DNA from: JALZAA01 sp036005605
GTDB taxonomy: Bacteria > Actinomycetota > Acidimicrobiia > IMCC26256 > JACDBD01
DNA: 6,702 nucleotides
Reading direction: 5' to 3'
Assembly: GCA_036005605.1 (NCBI GenBank)
Contig: DASYQJ010000104.1
Location: forward strand, 1-6,702
Part shown: in pieces, positions 5,178 to 6,702 of the stretch
How the letters are laid out: every line of letters begins with the position of its first letter
Position numbering within the stretch: the first letter of the stretch is position 1
Notes under the pieces: model-generated
Database searches by the model: none
What the model was told of the DNA's origin: nothing
Seen by the model: the letters and a program-made list of their open reading frames with translations, nothing else
Translations under genes and position numbers: made by a program

Positions 5178-5939
5178 ATGACCGACGCCACCCGGGCCGA
5201 GATCTGCGTCGTCGCCGTGGCCGAGGCCTTCCGCGGAGACGGAGAGATCCTCGCCAACCCGATCGGCAATGTCCCGATGATCGGCGGACGTCTCGCCCGC
5301 GCCGCCTTCGAGCCCGACCTCGTGATGACCGACGGCGAGGCGCTGCTCGTCGGGAACACGCTCCCCGTCGGTCTCGACGACGCGCCCAAGGTCGTCGAGT
5401 CGTGGAACCCCTACCGGGCGATGTTCAACGTCGTCTGGTCGGGGCGGCGACACGTGATGATGGGTGCCAGCCAGATCGACGCCTACGGCAACCAGAACTT
5501 CGCGCTCATCGGCGATCCCGCCAAGCCCAAGGCGCAGCTGCTCGGCCTCCGGGGTGCACCCGGCAACACGATCAACGACACCACCAGCTACTGGATCCCG
5601 AACCACTCGCCCAAGGTGTTCGTCGAGCAGGTCGACGTCGTGTGCGGCGTCGGCTACGACCGGGCTCGCAAGCTCCATCCGGCCGAGCGTCGCTTCCACC
5701 ACCTCAAGCACGTGATCACCAATCTCTGCGTGCTCGACTTCGAGAGCTCGGATGACCGGATGCGGCTGCGTTCGCTGCACTCCGGCGTCACCGTCGACGA
5801 CGTTGTCGCCGCCACCGGCTTCGAGCTCGTGATCCCGGATGACGTCCCCGAGTCGCGGTTCCCCACCGACGACGAGTTGCGGCTCATCCGCGAGGTCATC
5901 GACCCGAACGACCTGCGCATCAAGGAAGTCCCGGCATGA
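5178..5939 (+). CDS. ipdB: IpdB, beta subunit of COCHEA-CoA hydrolase (CoA-transferase fold)
   Basis: A 253-residue class I CoA-transferase beta-type protein (Rv3552 is about 250 aa), partner of IpdA in ring C hydrolysis. ATG 5178 follows the ipdA stop by 7 bp; the ribosome site is poor (GTGAGCC), so translation may depend on coupling. The N-terminal half shows EILANPIGNVPMIGG (23-37), then LVMTDGEALLVGNT (48-61). In true CoA-transferases the latter segment reads like QSENGLLGMG and carries the nucleophilic Glu; here the aligned residues are TDGE, with Asp52 at the Glu position. That agrees with the reported finding that IpdAB is a C-C bond hydrolase rather than a transferase. Downstream GASQIDAYGNQNF and GAPGNTINDTTSYW are characteristic of this group. 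The gene ends in ATGA, overlapping the ipdC start by 4 bp. Confidence 0.9.
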   Translation: MTDATRAEICVVAVAEAFRGDGEILANPIGNVPMIGGRLARAAFEPDLVMTDGEALLVGNTLPVGLDDAPKVVESWNPYRAMFNVVWSGRRHVMMGASQIDAYGNQNFALIGDPAKPKAQLLGLRGAPGNTINDTTSYWIPNHSPKVFVEQVDVVCGVGYDRARKLHPAERRFHHLKHVITNLCVLDFESSDDRMRLRSLHSGVTVDDVVAATGFELVIPDDVPESRFPTDDELRLIREVIDPNDLRIKEVPA

Positions 5940-6702
5940 CCCACCCGGCGCTGCACACCGCGGCGTGCGATCTGTTCGGCGTGCAGTACCCGATCGTGCA
6001 GACGGGGATGGGCTGGGTGGCCGGCGCCCGGCTGACGTCGGCGACGAGCTCGGCGGGCGGGCTCGGGATCCTCGCGTCGGCGACGATGACCTTCGACCAG
6101 CTCACCGACGCTATCCACGAGGTCCAGGACCGCACCGACCGACCGTTCGGCGTGAACCTGCGCGCCGACCAGGACGACATCGACGACCGCATCCAGCTCC
6201 TCATACGCGAACGCGTGCGCGTCGCGAGCTTCGCCCAGGCGCCGGGCGAACGCCTCGTGAAGCAGCTGCGCGACGCCGGCGTCGTCACCATGCCGACCGT
6301 GGGCGCGCCCCGCCACGCCGAGAAGGTCGCGGGATGGGGAGTCGACGCACTCATCGCCCAGGGGGCCGAAGGCGGCGGCCACACCGGCACGATCCCGACT
6401 TCGCTGCTGCTCCCGGCCGTGGTCGACGCGGTGGACATCCCCGTGCTCGCCGCCGGAGGATTTACCGACGGCCGCGGCCTCGTCGCCGCACTGGCGTGGG
6501 GCGCGGCGGGGGTCGCGATGGGCACGAGGTTCCTGCTCACGAAGGAGAGCACGGTGCCCGACACGGTCAAGGACGTGTACATCGGGACTGCGGTCACCGG
6601 CACGGTCGTCACCAAACGGATCGACGGCTATCCGCAGCGTGTCATCCGGACCGACGTCGTCGACCACCTCGAGCACTCGGGACGCCTTACCGCGCTCCCC
6701 CG
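5936..6702 (+). CDS. ipdC: IpdC, FMN-dependent nitronate monooxygenase-like reductase/dehydrogenase (3' end outside the window)
   Basis: 255 codons are present, open to the window edge; the M. tuberculosis protein Rv3553 is about 355 residues, so roughly 100 C-terminal residues are missing. ATG 5936 overlaps the ipdB stop (ATGA), with a strong AAGGAAG at 5922-5928. The fold is the FMN-binding TIM barrel of the nitronate monooxygenase (2-nitropropane dioxygenase) family: PIVQTGMGWVAG (19-30), PFGVNLR (70-76), QGAEGGGHTG (142-151) with the family's active-site His149, AAGGFTDGRG (172-181, FMN phosphate loop), and MGTRFLLTKES (195-205). In the pathway, IpdC acts with IpdF to turn 5-OH HIC-CoA into the EchA20 substrate; ipdC mutants accumulate 5-OH HIC-CoA. 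A general nitronate monooxygenase role is the alternative by family, but the operon position makes IpdC much more likely. Confidence 0.87.
   Translation, partial: MTHPALHTAACDLFGVQYPIVQTGMGWVAGARLTSATSSAGGLGILASATMTFDQLTDAIHEVQDRTDRPFGVNLRADQDDIDDRIQLLIRERVRVASFAQAPGERLVKQLRDAGVVTMPTVGAPRHAEKVAGWGVDALIAQGAEGGGHTGTIPTSLLLPAVVDAVDIPVLAAGGFTDGRGLVAALAWGAAGVAMGTRFLLTKESTVPDTVKDVYIGTAVTGTVVTKRIDGYPQRVIRTDVVDHLEHSGRLTALP

Noticed and set aside
4040..5389. A 449-codon minus-strand open frame opposite ipdA
   Set aside because: Composition is that of a reverse-frame shadow and it spans several well-supported plus-strand genes.
1..6702. CRISPR arrays, tRNA or rRNA genes, insertion sequences or phage genes
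   Set aside because: No direct repeat series, tRNA-like cloverleaf, transposase or integrase motif was seen; the window is nearly filled by metabolic genes.

Overview
This is a high-GC actinobacterial window that holds most of a steroid ring C/D degradation module, the late stage of cholesterol or steroid breakdown after rings A and B have been removed. Evidence for an actinobacterium is the strong G/C third-position bias, frequent GTG starts, short or overlapping gene junctions, and gene content and order that match the KstR2-regulon genes of Mycobacterium and Rhodococcus (Rv3548c-Rv3563 region). The layout is not identical to the mycobacterial one, and the operator-like sequence is not the KstR2 motif, so a non-mycobacterial actinobacterium seems likely. 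Finer placement cannot be made from the sequence.

Layout: bases 1-126 hold no gene I can support. A small secreted protein with two cysteines in its mature part lies on the minus strand (127-663). Only 35 bp away and divergent to it is a plus-strand pair with a 4-bp overlap: a FadE30-like acyl-CoA dehydrogenase (699-1886) and the short-chain dehydrogenase IpdF (1883-2665). These converge on a second short-chain dehydrogenase, Rv3549c-like (2705-3487, minus). A long hairpin that starts and ends on the two stop codons separates them. A 49-bp divergent control region with a 19-bp near-palindrome (3508-3526) precedes the plus-strand operon echA20 (3537-4298), ipdA (4310-5170), ipdB (5178-5939) and ipdC (5936 to the window edge, incomplete).

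How the genes work together, from published work on the M. tuberculosis and R. jostii orthologues: after FadD3 (not in this window) activates the two-ring propionate HIP to a CoA ester, acyl-CoA dehydrogenase and beta-oxidation steps shorten the side chain to 5-OH HIC-CoA. IpdF (alcohol oxidation) and the flavoenzyme IpdC then convert it to the EchA20 substrate. EchA20 hydrolyses the five-membered ring D to give COCHEA-CoA. The IpdA-IpdB heterodimer hydrolyses the remaining six-membered ring C, and thiolysis gives MOODA-CoA. The window supplies the ring-opening core; fadD3, fadA6, fadE31-33 and a regulator are not visible here.

The enzymes are recognisable members of a described pathway, so I see no wholly new system. 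The parts most worth a second look are the non-KstR2 operator in the place where mycobacteria carry a KstR2 site, the stop-codon-to-stop-codon hairpin, and the unexplained exported protein divergent from the catabolic genes.
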